This document shows positions 1 to 8,162 of a DNA stretch of 56,820 bases, piece by piece. The stretch is from the NCBI RefSeq assembly GCF_021474405.1, contig NZ_JAKEIO010000039.1, forward strand, positions 1-56,820, given 5' to 3'. Numbering within the stretch: position 1 is the first letter of the stretch; each line of letters begins with the position of its first letter. Source of the stretch: [Streptosporangium] indianense. Its GTDB lineage: Bacteria > Actinomycetota > Actinomycetes > Streptomycetales > Streptomycetaceae. Below the pieces are notes generated by a model, which did not search any database, was not told where the DNA came from, and worked only from the letters and a program-made list of their open reading frames with translations. A program made the position numbers and the translations under genes.

Positions 1-1011
1 TCCGTACGCCCCTCCCCCACCGGCGTACGGATTCCCGCCACCGCCCGCGTACGGATTCTGCGGGGAACCGTGGACCCCCTGCGGCTGCTGCCCGTAAGGC
101 CCCGGTCCTTGCCCCGCCCCCTGAGGGCCGCCGCCCAGATGGGAGGCACACACCGGCACCGCGCCGAACGCCCGGTCCACCGAGCGCCGCAGTTCGTGCA
201 CGAGCAGCAGATGCACGAGCTGCTCGTCGGCGAACTCCGCGTCGCGCAGCGCGAGCCGCACCCCGTGCACCGCGTCGTCGGCGAGCCGCCGGACCTCCGC
301 GAGGGAGGTGCCGGTCGCGGTGATCGGGTTCCAGGCGCCTGAAACGGCGTCAGCGTGCCGGTCCTCCACGGCGTCCAGGAGGTGGGCGAGGCGTCCGAAG
401 AGCCGGCCGGCCTCGGCGAGCGGCCCGGCGTTGCCCGGCCGGCCCGCGAGGACCGCCGTGTGCGCGAAGGCCGCGGCGGTCGCGGTCTCGGTCGGCTCGG
501 TGACCGCCAGGATCGGCGTCCCGGGCCCGGCCAGCGCCTCGATCCCGGCCTGCCGGTCCACTGCATCGACCAGCAGCGAAGTGTCGAATCCCACAGCGGT
601 GCCGCTCCGGGCACCGGCCGAGTCCCAGCTCGCGGCGACCCGGCGCGCGGCCCGGGCCACCGGCTTGCGGGCCAACAGCCCGTCACCGTCGGTGACGTGA
701 TCGCGCACTTTCGCGGAGGCCAGAACCAGGGAGACGGCCGCCGCGAGCCGGGCTCCCTCGCCGTGCGCGACGGAGGCGGTACGCATGCCGCGCAGCGGAC
801 AGGGTCCGGCCGTACGCCGGCCGGTCGCATCGTGCCCGGCCTGAGCCTCCGTCAGAACAGAGATGAGCAGCCCGTCATAATTCGTGACGACTCGGGCGAA
901 CTGCCCGTGATCGCCGCGCAGTGCGAGGCAGAGCCCGCACAAATGCGCCATCCACTGGCTTGTGAGCTTCTCCCCGAGCCGGTGCCTACAGGGCCTGACG
1001 ATTCCGAACAC
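1..1011 (-). CDS. DUF5685 family protein, 3' end beyond window
   Basis: Conserved actinobacterial protein of unknown function. Read on the minus strand, it starts at a GTG (1011) preceded by a GGGGGAG ribosome site and opens with FGIVRPCRHRLGEKL, then MAHLCGLCLAL with paired cysteines and, further on, GPCPLRGMR. These early cysteines and the FGIVRPC opening are what I recall as the DUF5685 signature; they could bind a metal, but that is inference. A long helical, Ala/Leu-rich middle follows. The visible C-terminal part is a low-complexity Gly/Pro/Gln/Tyr tail with the unit NPYAGGGG repeated, running off the left edge. An internal ATG (the MAH above) is less likely as a start because it would cut the conserved opening. 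The family assignment is fairly safe; the role is unknown. Confidence 0.72.
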   Translation of the reverse strand, partial: MFGIVRPCRHRLGEKLTSQWMAHLCGLCLALRGDHGQFARVVTNYDGLLISVLTEAQAGHDATGRRTAGPCPLRGMRTASVAHGEGARLAAAVSLVLASAKVRDHVTDGDGLLARKPVARAARRVAASWDSAGARSGTAVGFDTSLLVDAVDRQAGIEALAGPGTPILAVTEPTETATAAAFAHTAVLAGRPGNAGPLAEAGRLFGRLAHLLDAVEDRHADAVSGAWNPITATGTSLAEVRRLADDAVHGVRLALRDAEFADEQLVHLLLVHELRRSVDRAFGAVPVCASHLGGGPQGAGQGPGPYGQQPQGVHGSPQNPYAGGGGNPYAGGGGAYG

Positions 1012-1299
1012 AACGCTCCCCCGAACCTCGTAACGACGTTGAGCTGCGGCATCGTATCGGCCCGCATTCACCCGTACGCGCCGCCCGTCACCCGTACGCC
1101 GAGAAGAATCATATTTCACTCACAGTCAGCAGCCGTTTGAGAAACGGCCCTTGGGACACACGGACTCTCGACGGATTCGCTGTGCACCAGTACCGTCACA
1201 AACCCCCCGTGCGGCGTCTATCCACTTGGCGCGCCATCCGCATCATGGACGACCATAGGGATGCGGAAAGCAGAAAGACCGCTGTGAGAGGAGGCGTCC

Positions 1300-1740
1300 A
1301 TGGGATCGGTACGCAAGGCGAGTGCCTGGCTTGGCCTCGTCGACGACAACGAAGACGAGCGTTACTACGACGACGACGACTACTCCGACGGGAACGAGCC
1401 CGGGGAGGCCTGGGTCACCGATCCGCGCGTCAAGGTGGCCTCGGACGTCGCCGAGGAGAAGGGCCGCCGGATCGGCACGGTGACCCCGGACAGCTTCCGG
1501 GACGCGCGCGCCATCGGCGAGCTGTTCCGCGATGGCGTGCCGGTCATCATGAACCTCACGGCCATGGAGGCGTCCGACGCCAAGCGCGTGGTCGACTTCG
1601 CGGCCGGGCTGATCTTCGGCCTGCGCGGTTCGATCGAGAGAGTGTCGACGCGGGTGTTCCTGTTGACCCCGGCCCACACGGAGATCGTCAACGGCGACCC
1701 GGCGGGGCACCGTACGGACGGTTTCTTCAACCAGAGCTGA
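1300..1740 (+). CDS. sepF: SepF-like cell division protein (stand-alone paralogue)
   Basis: 146-residue SepF/DUF552 protein. SepF normally ties FtsZ filaments to the membrane through an N-terminal amphipathic helix and polymerises through a compact C-terminal domain. Here the N-terminus ([16 protein letters not shown]) fits the helix, residues about 14-40 form an acidic Asp/Glu/Tyr linker, and residues about 58-135 carry the domain ([19 protein letters not shown], then [26 protein letters not shown] and FLLTP). AGGAGG at 1289-1294 fixes the ATG. No ftsZ or dcw genes flank it, so it is probably not the main SepF of the organism; Streptomyces are known to carry several SepF paralogues. Whether it acts in sporulation septation or in another process is open. 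Confidence 0.85.
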   Translation: MGSVRKASAWLGLVDDNEDERYYDDDDYSDGNEPGEAWVTDPRVKVASDVAEEKGRRIGTVTPDSFRDARAIGELFRDGVPVIMNLTAMEASDAKRVVDFAAGLIFGLRGSIERVSTRVFLLTPAHTEIVNGDPAGHRTDGFFNQS

Positions 1741-1767
1741 GGCAGGGCCGCTCACCGGCCCTGCCTC
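1739..1767. terminator. Hairpin terminator between convergent sepF-like and acyl-CoA dehydrogenase genes
   Basis: Perfect 12-bp inverted repeat, GAGGCAGGGCCG / CGGCCCTGCCTC, with a 5-base loop (1751-1755). The left arm includes the end of the sepF-like TGA. No T-tract follows, which is usual in Streptomyces. It can serve both converging genes. Confidence 0.7.
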
Positions 1768-1789
1768 CGCGCGGGGTCCCCGGACCGGC

Positions 1790-2980
1790 CTACCGGAAGG
1801 CGTCGAGTCCGGTGAGCGCCTTGCCCAGCACGAGCTGGTGCATCTCGACGGTGCCCTCGTAGGTGAGCACCGACTCGAGGTTCGTCGCGTGCCGCATCAC
1901 GGGATATTCGAGCGAGATTCCGTTGGCGCCGAGAATGGTCCGGGCCGTACGGCAGATCTCGATCGCCTCCCGGACGTTGTTGAGTTTGCCGAAGCTGACC
2001 TGCTCGGGACGCAGGCGGCCGGCGTCCATACGCCGGCCCAGATGATGGGCGAGCAGAATCCCCTTGTGCAGTTCGACCGCCATGTCGGCGAGTTTGGCCT
2101 GGGTGAGCTGGAAGCCGCCGATGGGCCGTCCGAACTGCTCCCGCGACTTCGCGTAGTCGACCGCCGCCTCGAAACTGCTGCGGGCCGCGCCCATGGCGCC
2201 CCAGACGATCCCGTACCGGGCGTGGGACAGACAGCTGAGGGGTCCGCGCAGACCGGTGACGTCCGGCAGGACGGCGTCGGCGGGCAGCCGCACGTCGTCG
2301 AGCACGAGTTCGCTGGTGACGGAGGCCCGCAGGGACCACTTGTGCTTGATCTCGGGAGCGGAGAACCCGCCGCTGTCGGTGGGCACCGCGAAGCCTCGGA
2401 TCCCTTCGTCGGTCTGCGCCCAGACCACGGCGACACCGGCGACCGACCCGTTGGTGATCCACATCTTGCGGCCGTTGAGGATCCAGTCGGAGCCGTCGCG
2501 CTTGGCGTAGGTCCGCATGGAGGCGGGGTCGGATCCGTGGTCGGGCTCGGTGAGCCCGAAGCAGCCGATGACCTCGCCGGCGGCCATGCGGGGCAGCCAC
2601 TGCTGCTTCTGCTCCTCGCTGCCGAAGCGGTGGATGGCGTACATGGCGAGGGAGCCCTGCACGGAGACGAGGGAACGGATTCCGGAGTCGGCGGCCTCCA
2701 GCTCCAGGCAGGCCAGCCCGTACTGCACGGCGGACGCGCCGGCGCACCCGTAGCCCTCCAGGGACATGCCGAGGGCTCCGATGCCGCCGAGCTCCCTGGC
2801 CAGCTCGCGGATCCCGGGCAGCTCGCCCTTCTCGTACCAGTCGGCGACGTAGGGCAGCACCCGGTCCGCGGCCCAGGCCCGCACGGTGTCCCTGATCCCC
2901 AGGTCCTCCGGCTCCAGCAGGTCGTCGAGGCCGAGGGGATCGGCGGGGTCGAAAGCGGGCAGCTTGGATGAACCGGACAT
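1790..2980 (-). CDS. Acyl-CoA dehydrogenase, glutaryl-CoA dehydrogenase-like
   Basis: 396-residue FAD-dependent acyl-CoA dehydrogenase. The fold landmarks are present: GCFGLTEPDHGSDPASM (FAD/acyl-CoA contact), WITNG, KWSLRASVTSELVLDDV in the beta domain, and ESVLTYEGTVEMHQLVLGKA near the C-terminus. The Glu in TYEGT occupies the catalytic-base position of glutaryl-CoA dehydrogenases, and SLRAS plus the GKALTG ending resemble that subfamily more than short- or medium-chain enzymes. It probably acts in lysine/tryptophan or related dicarboxyl-CoA breakdown, though the exact substrate cannot be read. The ATG at 2980 has GGAGGG 9 bases upstream; an upstream in-frame extension lacks a site. It is monocistronic, with a small palindrome (3008-3018) upstream. 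Confidence 0.88.
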   Translation of the reverse strand: MSGSSKLPAFDPADPLGLDDLLEPEDLGIRDTVRAWAADRVLPYVADWYEKGELPGIRELARELGGIGALGMSLEGYGCAGASAVQYGLACLELEAADSGIRSLVSVQGSLAMYAIHRFGSEEQKQQWLPRMAAGEVIGCFGLTEPDHGSDPASMRTYAKRDGSDWILNGRKMWITNGSVAGVAVVWAQTDEGIRGFAVPTDSGGFSAPEIKHKWSLRASVTSELVLDDVRLPADAVLPDVTGLRGPLSCLSHARYGIVWGAMGAARSSFEAAVDYAKSREQFGRPIGGFQLTQAKLADMAVELHKGILLAHHLGRRMDAGRLRPEQVSFGKLNNVREAIEICRTARTILGANGISLEYPVMRHATNLESVLTYEGTVEMHQLVLGKALTGLDAFR

Positions 2981-3091
2981 GATCGACACCCTCCGAAGCT
3001 CTTTAACTAGCAGTGCTAACCAAGACGCTACGACGCCGGCCCACCCGCGCACCACCCTTGGCTGCCCAGGGAAAGGGAATGCGAAGGCCTC

Positions 3092-4693
3092 TCACACCGA
3101 GACGCGGGAGTCCGCGGCATCCCTGGGAGCGGGCAGTTCCACCTGCTCCGGCTCACACTGCATCACCCGCGGCAGTCGCAGCGCCATCGCCGCGCCCAGC
3201 AAGAGCAACCCCGCACTGACCAGCAGCGTCACGTGCAGGCCGTGCACGAACGCGTCCCGGGCGGCATGCCGGAGGGCCGCACCGGCCGACCCGCCGAGCT
3301 GCGCGGCGACCTCGTACGCCTCCCCCAGCGAATGCCCGGCGGACGCGGACGCCGACGCCGGGACCCCGGGTACGCCCGACAGTCCGGGCGCGTACGCCGC
3401 GTTCATCACCGTGCCGAGCAGCGCGATCCCGATGCCCGCCCCGAGCTGGTACGACGTCTCCCCGATCGCCGCCGCCCCACCGGCCTGCTCCTGCGGCGCC
3501 TCGCTCAGCATCGACTCATACGCACCGAACAGCGTCGTCTCCAGCCCGAAGCCGAGCAGCACGAACCCGCTCAGCATCAGCGCGCAGTCGTCCGTCCTCC
3601 CCAGCGCGGTCAGCAGCACCACTGCGAACGCCGTGAGGCAGAACCCGGCGCACACCATCCGGCGCGGCCCGAACCGCCGCAGCATCCGCGCCCCTGCCAG
3701 CCCGGCCGCCATCGCCGCGAACGTCAGCGGCAGCAGCCGCAGCCCGGTCTCCAGGGGCGACAGCCCCAGCACCAGCTGCAGGTACTGCGCCGCGATCAGT
3801 TCCAGACCCACCAGCGCGAGCATCGCCAGCACGATGCACCCGACGGACGTGCTGAACGCCGGCCGCGCGAACATCTTGAGGTCCACCAGCGGATACGTCC
3901 GCCGCCGCTGCCGCCGTACGAAGGCGACCAGCAGCGCGGCGCCGACCACCAACGACGGCACCGTGAGCAGACTGCCCAGGGACTCCCCGCTGCCGAGCCG
4001 CTTCACTCCCAGCACGACACCGAACAGCCCGGCGGCCGCCATCAGCGCACCGACGACGTCCCAGGGACCCTTGCCGTCGCCCTTCGACTCGGGCAGCAGC
4101 ACGCGTCCCACCGGGAGGCTGACCAGCATCAGCGGGATGTTGACGAGGAACACCGAGCCCCACCAGAAGTGCTCCAGCAGGAAGCCGCCGAGCAGCGGAC
4201 CGATCGCCGCGCCGACCGCGGCCACGGCGCTCCAGATGCCGATCGCGAGCGCCCGCTCGCGCCGGTCCGGGAAGACCTGCCGCAGGATGGACAGGGTCGC
4301 GGGCATGATCATCGCGCCGCCCACCCCGAGCAGCGCCCGCGCCACGATCAGCACCTGGGCGCTGTCGGCCAGGGCCGCGAGCCCGGAGGCGACGCCGAAC
4401 AGCGCGTACCCGAGGAGCAGGACTCTGCGGCGGCCGATGCGGTCGCCCAGCGTGCCGAACAGGATCAGCAGCGAGGCGCAGACCAGCGGGTAGACGTCGA
4501 CGATCCAGAGCAGCTCCATCCCGCCGGGCTTGAGGTCCTCGGTGACGGCGGGGACCGCCACGTGCAGCACGGTGGCGTCGACGGCGACCAGCAGCAGGCT
4601 GACGCAGAGGACGACGAGGACCACCCAGCGGTTGGCACCGGCCCCGGCCGTCCGACGGCGCAGCGCAGCGGCGGCCGTGGTCGTCCCGGACAT
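3092..4693 (-). CDS. MFS drug exporter, DHA2 (EmrB/QacA, 14-TM) family
   Basis: 533-residue membrane transporter. A first helix (WVVLVVLCVSLLLVAVDATV) carries the D-x-T-V motif C-like start of DHA2 proteins, followed by GTLGDRIGRRRVLLLGYALF (motif A in loop 2-3), RALLGVGGAMIMPATLSIL (motif B) and about 14 hydrophobic segments in all. It is expected to use proton antiport to export lipophilic compounds. The ATG at 4693 has GGAGG 8 bases upstream. It is transcribed away from the mannosyltransferase gene across a 264-bp divergent gap; no regulator gene sits beside it, which is unusual for a drug exporter. The substrate is unknown. Confidence 0.88.
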   Translation of the reverse strand: MSGTTTAAAALRRRTAGAGANRWVVLVVLCVSLLLVAVDATVLHVAVPAVTEDLKPGGMELLWIVDVYPLVCASLLILFGTLGDRIGRRRVLLLGYALFGVASGLAALADSAQVLIVARALLGVGGAMIMPATLSILRQVFPDRRERALAIGIWSAVAAVGAAIGPLLGGFLLEHFWWGSVFLVNIPLMLVSLPVGRVLLPESKGDGKGPWDVVGALMAAAGLFGVVLGVKRLGSGESLGSLLTVPSLVVGAALLVAFVRRQRRRTYPLVDLKMFARPAFSTSVGCIVLAMLALVGLELIAAQYLQLVLGLSPLETGLRLLPLTFAAMAAGLAGARMLRRFGPRRMVCAGFCLTAFAVVLLTALGRTDDCALMLSGFVLLGFGLETTLFGAYESMLSEAPQEQAGGAAAIGETSYQLGAGIGIALLGTVMNAAYAPGLSGVPGVPASASASAGHSLGEAYEVAAQLGGSAGAALRHAARDAFVHGLHVTLLVSAGLLLLGAAMALRLPRVMQCEPEQVELPAPRDAADSRVSV

Positions 4694-4957
4694 GTACGTA
4701 CCTCCCAGATGTTCCCTCGCGATCGGCGGGTTCACGGGGTGGGGGACGCCCCCGCGACTCGGCCGGAGAGGAGCGGAAGGCCTCCGGCCCGCGCAAACGA
4801 AAAGCGAGTGACACGTCAGCGTACGCGAGTCCCGGGCACAGACCAGTGGCGGACCTCTCAGACCTCCGGCGGAAGGATGTGGCGTACGCCACTCCCTCCG
4901 GTGTCGTCCACGCCCTTGCCGGCCGCGCGGTTCCGGCTCCGGTCGATAATCGGGCGC

Positions 4958-6184
4958 GTGACCGATCTCGACACGCGCGCGGCCCCGTCCCGCGCCGGGG
5001 CGCTGCGCCGCGCGGCCCCGGCGCTCGCCGGGTACGCGGCCGTCCGCGCCCTGGGCCTGCTGACGCTGTTCCTGTGGAGCGCGGCGCGGGACAAGAGCGC
5101 GTACACGCTGCTGACCGCCCGCTGGGACGCGCTCTGGTACGTCAGGGTCGCCGAGCTCGGTTACGGCTACGAGGTGCGGCTGGCGAACGGGGACGTGCAC
5201 TCGAACCTGGCGTTCTTCCCGTTGCTGCCCTGGCTGGAGCGGCTCGTGGCGGCGGTGTCGCCGCTGTCGTACGCGGACGGGGGGTTCCTCGTCGCTCTGG
5301 TCGCCTCCTTCGCGGCGGCGTGGGGGATCTTCGCGGTGGCGGACCATGTGTACGGCAGCAGGGCGGGCGTGTGCGCGGTGCTGCTGTGGGCCGTCCTGCC
5401 GGTCGGGATCGTGCAGTCGATGGCGTACAGCGAGTCCCTGTTCACGGCGCTGGCGGCCTGGTCGCTGTACGCGGTGCTGACCGGCCGGTGGGTGACGGCG
5501 GGCTCGCTGGCTCTTTTCGCGGGACTGACCCGCCCGGTGGGGCTGGCCGTGGTGGCGGCGGTGTGGACGGCGGCGGTGGTCTCCTTCGTACGGGAGGGAC
5601 GCGCGACCGCTCCGGACGCCCCGGCCGACCCCACACCCGGTCCGGACGCCCCGGGCACCCCGGGCACCCCGGCCGACCCCACGGCCCGCGCCCGCCGTGC
5701 TCTCGCCATGGCCCTGGCCCCTCTCGGCACCGCCGGGTACGTGCTGTGGGTCGGCCACCACACCGGCAGGGGCCCGCTGGGCTATCTGGACGTCCAGGCC
5801 GGATGGCGCAACGGCTTCGACGGCGGTTACGCCTTCGGCCGGTTCGTCGCCGAGAAGTTCACGTCGTTCCCCGCGGCCCTGGCCGGCGTGGGGCTGATCC
5901 TGGGGGTCGCGTCAGTCGTCTGGCTGTACGTGACCGGAGTACGTCGGCGCCAGCCGCTTCCGTTGCTGGTCTACACCGGGGTCGTGACCGCGCTCGCGCT
6001 GTGCGCGTCGAGCTACTTCGGCTCGAAACCGCGTCTGCTGCTGCCCGCCTTCCCGCTGCTGCTGCCCCTCGCCGTGGCCTTGTCCCAGGCGCGTCCTCGC
6101 AGGTCAGCGGTGGTGTTGGGGTCCGTCGCGGTTGCCTCGGCGGTGTACGGGGCGTACTGGCTGAACGGTTCCGGTCCACCTTGA
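4958..6184 (+). CDS. PIG-V-like integral membrane mannosyltransferase
   Basis: 408-residue polytopic membrane protein that looks like the bacterial PIG-V/GT-C family, which uses polyprenyl-phosphate mannose on the outer face of the membrane. Early in the chain the motif RWDALWYVRVAELGYGYE matches the WDxxxYxxIAExGY element whose Asp is the proposed catalytic residue. NLAFFPLLPWLERLV, MAYSESLFTALAAWSLY and FAGLTRPVGLA are further family landmarks. A Pro/Ala-rich cytosolic-type loop (about residues 215-245) interrupts the helices. The GTG at 4958 has no clear ribosome site, but upstream sequence in this frame looks non-coding. It may serve protein O-mannosylation or glycolipid synthesis; this is inferred from the fold only. 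Confidence 0.75.
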   Translation: MTDLDTRAAPSRAGALRRAAPALAGYAAVRALGLLTLFLWSAARDKSAYTLLTARWDALWYVRVAELGYGYEVRLANGDVHSNLAFFPLLPWLERLVAAVSPLSYADGGFLVALVASFAAAWGIFAVADHVYGSRAGVCAVLLWAVLPVGIVQSMAYSESLFTALAAWSLYAVLTGRWVTAGSLALFAGLTRPVGLAVVAAVWTAAVVSFVREGRATAPDAPADPTPGPDAPGTPGTPADPTARARRALAMALAPLGTAGYVLWVGHHTGRGPLGYLDVQAGWRNGFDGGYAFGRFVAEKFTSFPAALAGVGLILGVASVVWLYVTGVRRRQPLPLLVYTGVVTALALCASSYFGSKPRLLLPAFPLLLPLAVALSQARPRRSAVVLGSVAVASAVYGAYWLNGSGPP

Positions 6185-6411
6185 CCCGCTGTGAGCGCCG
6201 GGGGAATTCCGCACCATCCCCGGGTGAACGAATTCAAAAGCGCAATAAAACCCCCATCCGGAATGATCAAAGGAATTGAAGGCCGCAGCGCCCGACGATT
6301 GCAGATTCGCTGGAAATAAACGTCCTCCTGAGAGGAATCCCACATCACATCGTCATCACAAAGCCGTTGATTCGCCCGGGATCCGAGCTCACTCGCTGTA
6401 ACGTCGATTGG

Positions 6412-7407
6412 GTGCGTACCGAACCGAAGCTCACCCGTCTGGACCGGGTGTTCGCCCGGCTGGACCGTGAGCCGGAACGACCGGCCCACATCGATGTGCC
6501 GAAGATGAGCAGGCACCGCATCGTGCTCTTCGCGGCGACCCTGGCCTTCTACGGCGCGATCGTGTGGGCCGTGGTGATCACGTCCTGGCTGGTGCGGCTC
6601 GACTGGCAGGTCATGTTCTTCCGCCCGTACCAGCAGTGGTCGGAGATCCACTGGTTCGTCGACTACTACGTGGTCCTCGGCCAGCGCGGCCCGACCGCCG
6701 TCATGGTCGCGGCCTGGCTGGGCTGGCGCTCCTGGCGGCAGCACACCCTGCGCCCGCTGCTCGCGCTCGGCGTCTCGCTGCTGCTGCTGAACATCACGGT
6801 CGGCGCCGCCAAGTACGGCATGGGCCGGCTGGGGCCGCACTACGCGACCATCATCGGCTCGAACGAGATGTGGCTCGGCGGCGATATATTTCCGAGCGGT
6901 CACACCGCCAACGCCGTGGTGACCTGGGGAATCCTGGCCTACCTGGCCTCCAGCGCGAGAGCCCAGCGCTGGCTGTCCGCCGTGTCCGCGGTGACCTCGC
7001 TCGGCGTCGGCATGGCCACCGTCTACCTCGGTACGCACTGGCTCAGCGATGTGCTCCTCGGCTGGACCGCGGGCCTGCTGATCATGCTCGGCCTGCCGTG
7101 GTTCGAGCCGCTGATCGCCCGCGCCGAGGACGCCCTCTTCGACCTGCGCGACCGTGTCCGGGCCCGCAGGCGCCGCACCTCGGCCGTGCCGCTCGGAACG
7201 CCGCCCGTGGTGATCACGCCCCTGCCCGCCGACCGCGAGGACGTAGCGGCCCGCTCCTCGCGGGCGCCGGTCCATCTGGCGCCGGGCCCGCACACCGCCC
7301 GTTCGGAGCGCTCGCCGGTCACCCCGGCCGGCAGCCGCCGCCCGCCCCACCCCGAGCGCCACCCGCGCGGTTCGACACCGTCGGCCCGGCCCGTGACGGG
7401 CGGCTGA
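6412..7407 (+). CDS. PAP2-superfamily membrane protein with altered phosphate-binding motifs
   Basis: 331-residue membrane protein of the type-2 phosphatidic acid phosphatase (PAP2) superfamily. Five or six hydrophobic helices hold the three motif regions: KYGMGRLGPH (motif 1), FPSGHTAN around residue 160 (motif 2, intact with its His) and VYLGTHWLSDV around residue 208 (motif 3, catalytic His and Asp present). The motif 1 RP reads GP and the motif 3 SR reads AT, so two arginines that usually hold the phosphate are gone. A long Arg/Pro-rich cytosolic tail follows residue 250. The GTG at 6412 is preferred over a TTG at 6367 because the extra 15 residues look non-coding; this is uncertain. It may be a phosphatase with changed specificity or inactive. 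Confidence 0.8.
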   Translation: MRTEPKLTRLDRVFARLDREPERPAHIDVPKMSRHRIVLFAATLAFYGAIVWAVVITSWLVRLDWQVMFFRPYQQWSEIHWFVDYYVVLGQRGPTAVMVAAWLGWRSWRQHTLRPLLALGVSLLLLNITVGAAKYGMGRLGPHYATIIGSNEMWLGGDIFPSGHTANAVVTWGILAYLASSARAQRWLSAVSAVTSLGVGMATVYLGTHWLSDVLLGWTAGLLIMLGLPWFEPLIARAEDALFDLRDRVRARRRRTSAVPLGTPPVVITPLPADREDVAARSSRAPVHLAPGPHTARSERSPVTPAGSRRPPHPERHPRGSTPSARPVTGG

Positions 7408-7440
7408 CCAGGGGCGGTACGCCCCCCTCATCCGGCATGA

Positions 7441-7476
7441 CGAAGGCCCCGGTCCCGAAGCGGACCGGGGCCTTCG
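7441..7476. terminator. Strong hairpin terminator between PAP2 and I78 genes
   Basis: Perfect 15-bp stem CGAAGGCCCCGGTCC / GGACCGGGGCCTTCG with a 6-base loop, lying in the 76-bp convergent gap. It is expected to stop transcription from both sides. Confidence 0.85.
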
Positions 7477-7483
7477 GCGGGTC

Positions 7484-7699
7484 TCAGCCCTTCCAGGCCC
7501 GCGCCACGCGGCCGCCCTTGACCTCGAAGTTCAGCCGGCCCACGCGGTACTCCATCGTGATGACCGCCCCCGGCGGCAGTACGCGCACCGTCGGCCAGCC
7601 GCGCTCACGCGCGAGGCGTTCGGCCCGGCCGGCCTCCAGGCCGACGTAGGTGTCCGGGCTGTCGTCGGGTTCCGCGGAAGGTGTCGGAGTCGGTGCCAT
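7484..7699 (-). CDS. I78-family (potato-inhibitor-like) small peptidase inhibitor
   Basis: 71-residue protein. After a short Thr/Pro/Ser-rich start, YVGLEAGRAERLARERGW, then VRVLPPGAVITMEYRVGRLN and the ending VARAW follow the pattern of MEROPS I78 inhibitors (a conserved Gly-Leu-x-x-x-x-A, an R-V-x-x-P-G, then a T-x-E/D-Y-x-x-x-R-L-N strand). It has no signal peptide, so it would act in the cytoplasm unless exported another way. The start is the ATG at 7699; the ribosome site is poor. No protease gene is adjacent, so the target is unknown. Confidence 0.72.
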   Translation of the reverse strand: MAPTPTPSAEPDDSPDTYVGLEAGRAERLARERGWPTVRVLPPGAVITMEYRVGRLNFEVKGGRVARAWKG

Positions 7700-8162
7700 A
7701 CCGCCACGCTATGTCCTGGCCGGGCGACCGGGGAAGTCCGGGCCGGCGACCGGGCCCGGCGACCGAGGGAGCCCGGCCGGCGACCGGTCACCGTCCGCTT
7801 CCCGTCACGCTTCTGTCACAAGATCACGACAGGCGTTTCGGGAGCTGTCCGTCACACGGACGAGCGGTTCCGTACGCCTTCCGCAGGCATTCGGTCGTAA
7901 TTCCCGCGTGTCGGATGAGCTGATGGAAAAGCCCGTCGGAAAGTTCCGGCAGAAGTGCCTTCTGAGCTCGGTTCCTTTCCCGTGCCGGGCCGGCCCGGTG
8001 AAGTCGGCGCGATACAGGAAATGCATGGCTTCTGCACCCGGAGGCCTGTTCGCCCCCTGTCGGAGCCTGCGGTGACGCGAGCATCATGGCGAGAGCTCGC
8101 GGGTACGTGAGGCGCGGGCTACGGCGGGCCCGGTACGCGATGAGCGAAGGGGCGAGCGAGCG
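7700..8162. other. 463-bp divergent intergenic region
   Basis: No convincing gene. The left third holds four copies of the octamer GGCGACCG at 7723, 7745, 7758 and 7779 in direct orientation. The remainder is ordinary GC-rich sequence before ctaD, with a modest GAAGGGG ribosome site close to 8150. Promoters for the I78 gene (leftward) and ctaD (rightward) must lie here, but I cannot place them with confidence. Confidence 0.4.

Noticed and set aside
3233..4957. Long plus-strand open frame running into the mannosyltransferase
   Set aside because: It is antisense to the MFS transporter with Arg/Gln/His-rich nonsense composition; only the part from 4958 has membrane-protein character.
6013..7431. 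472-codon minus-strand frame across the PAP2 gene
   Set aside because: Composition is Arg/Gly/His-rich shadow sequence; the plus-strand frame carries clear PAP2 motifs.
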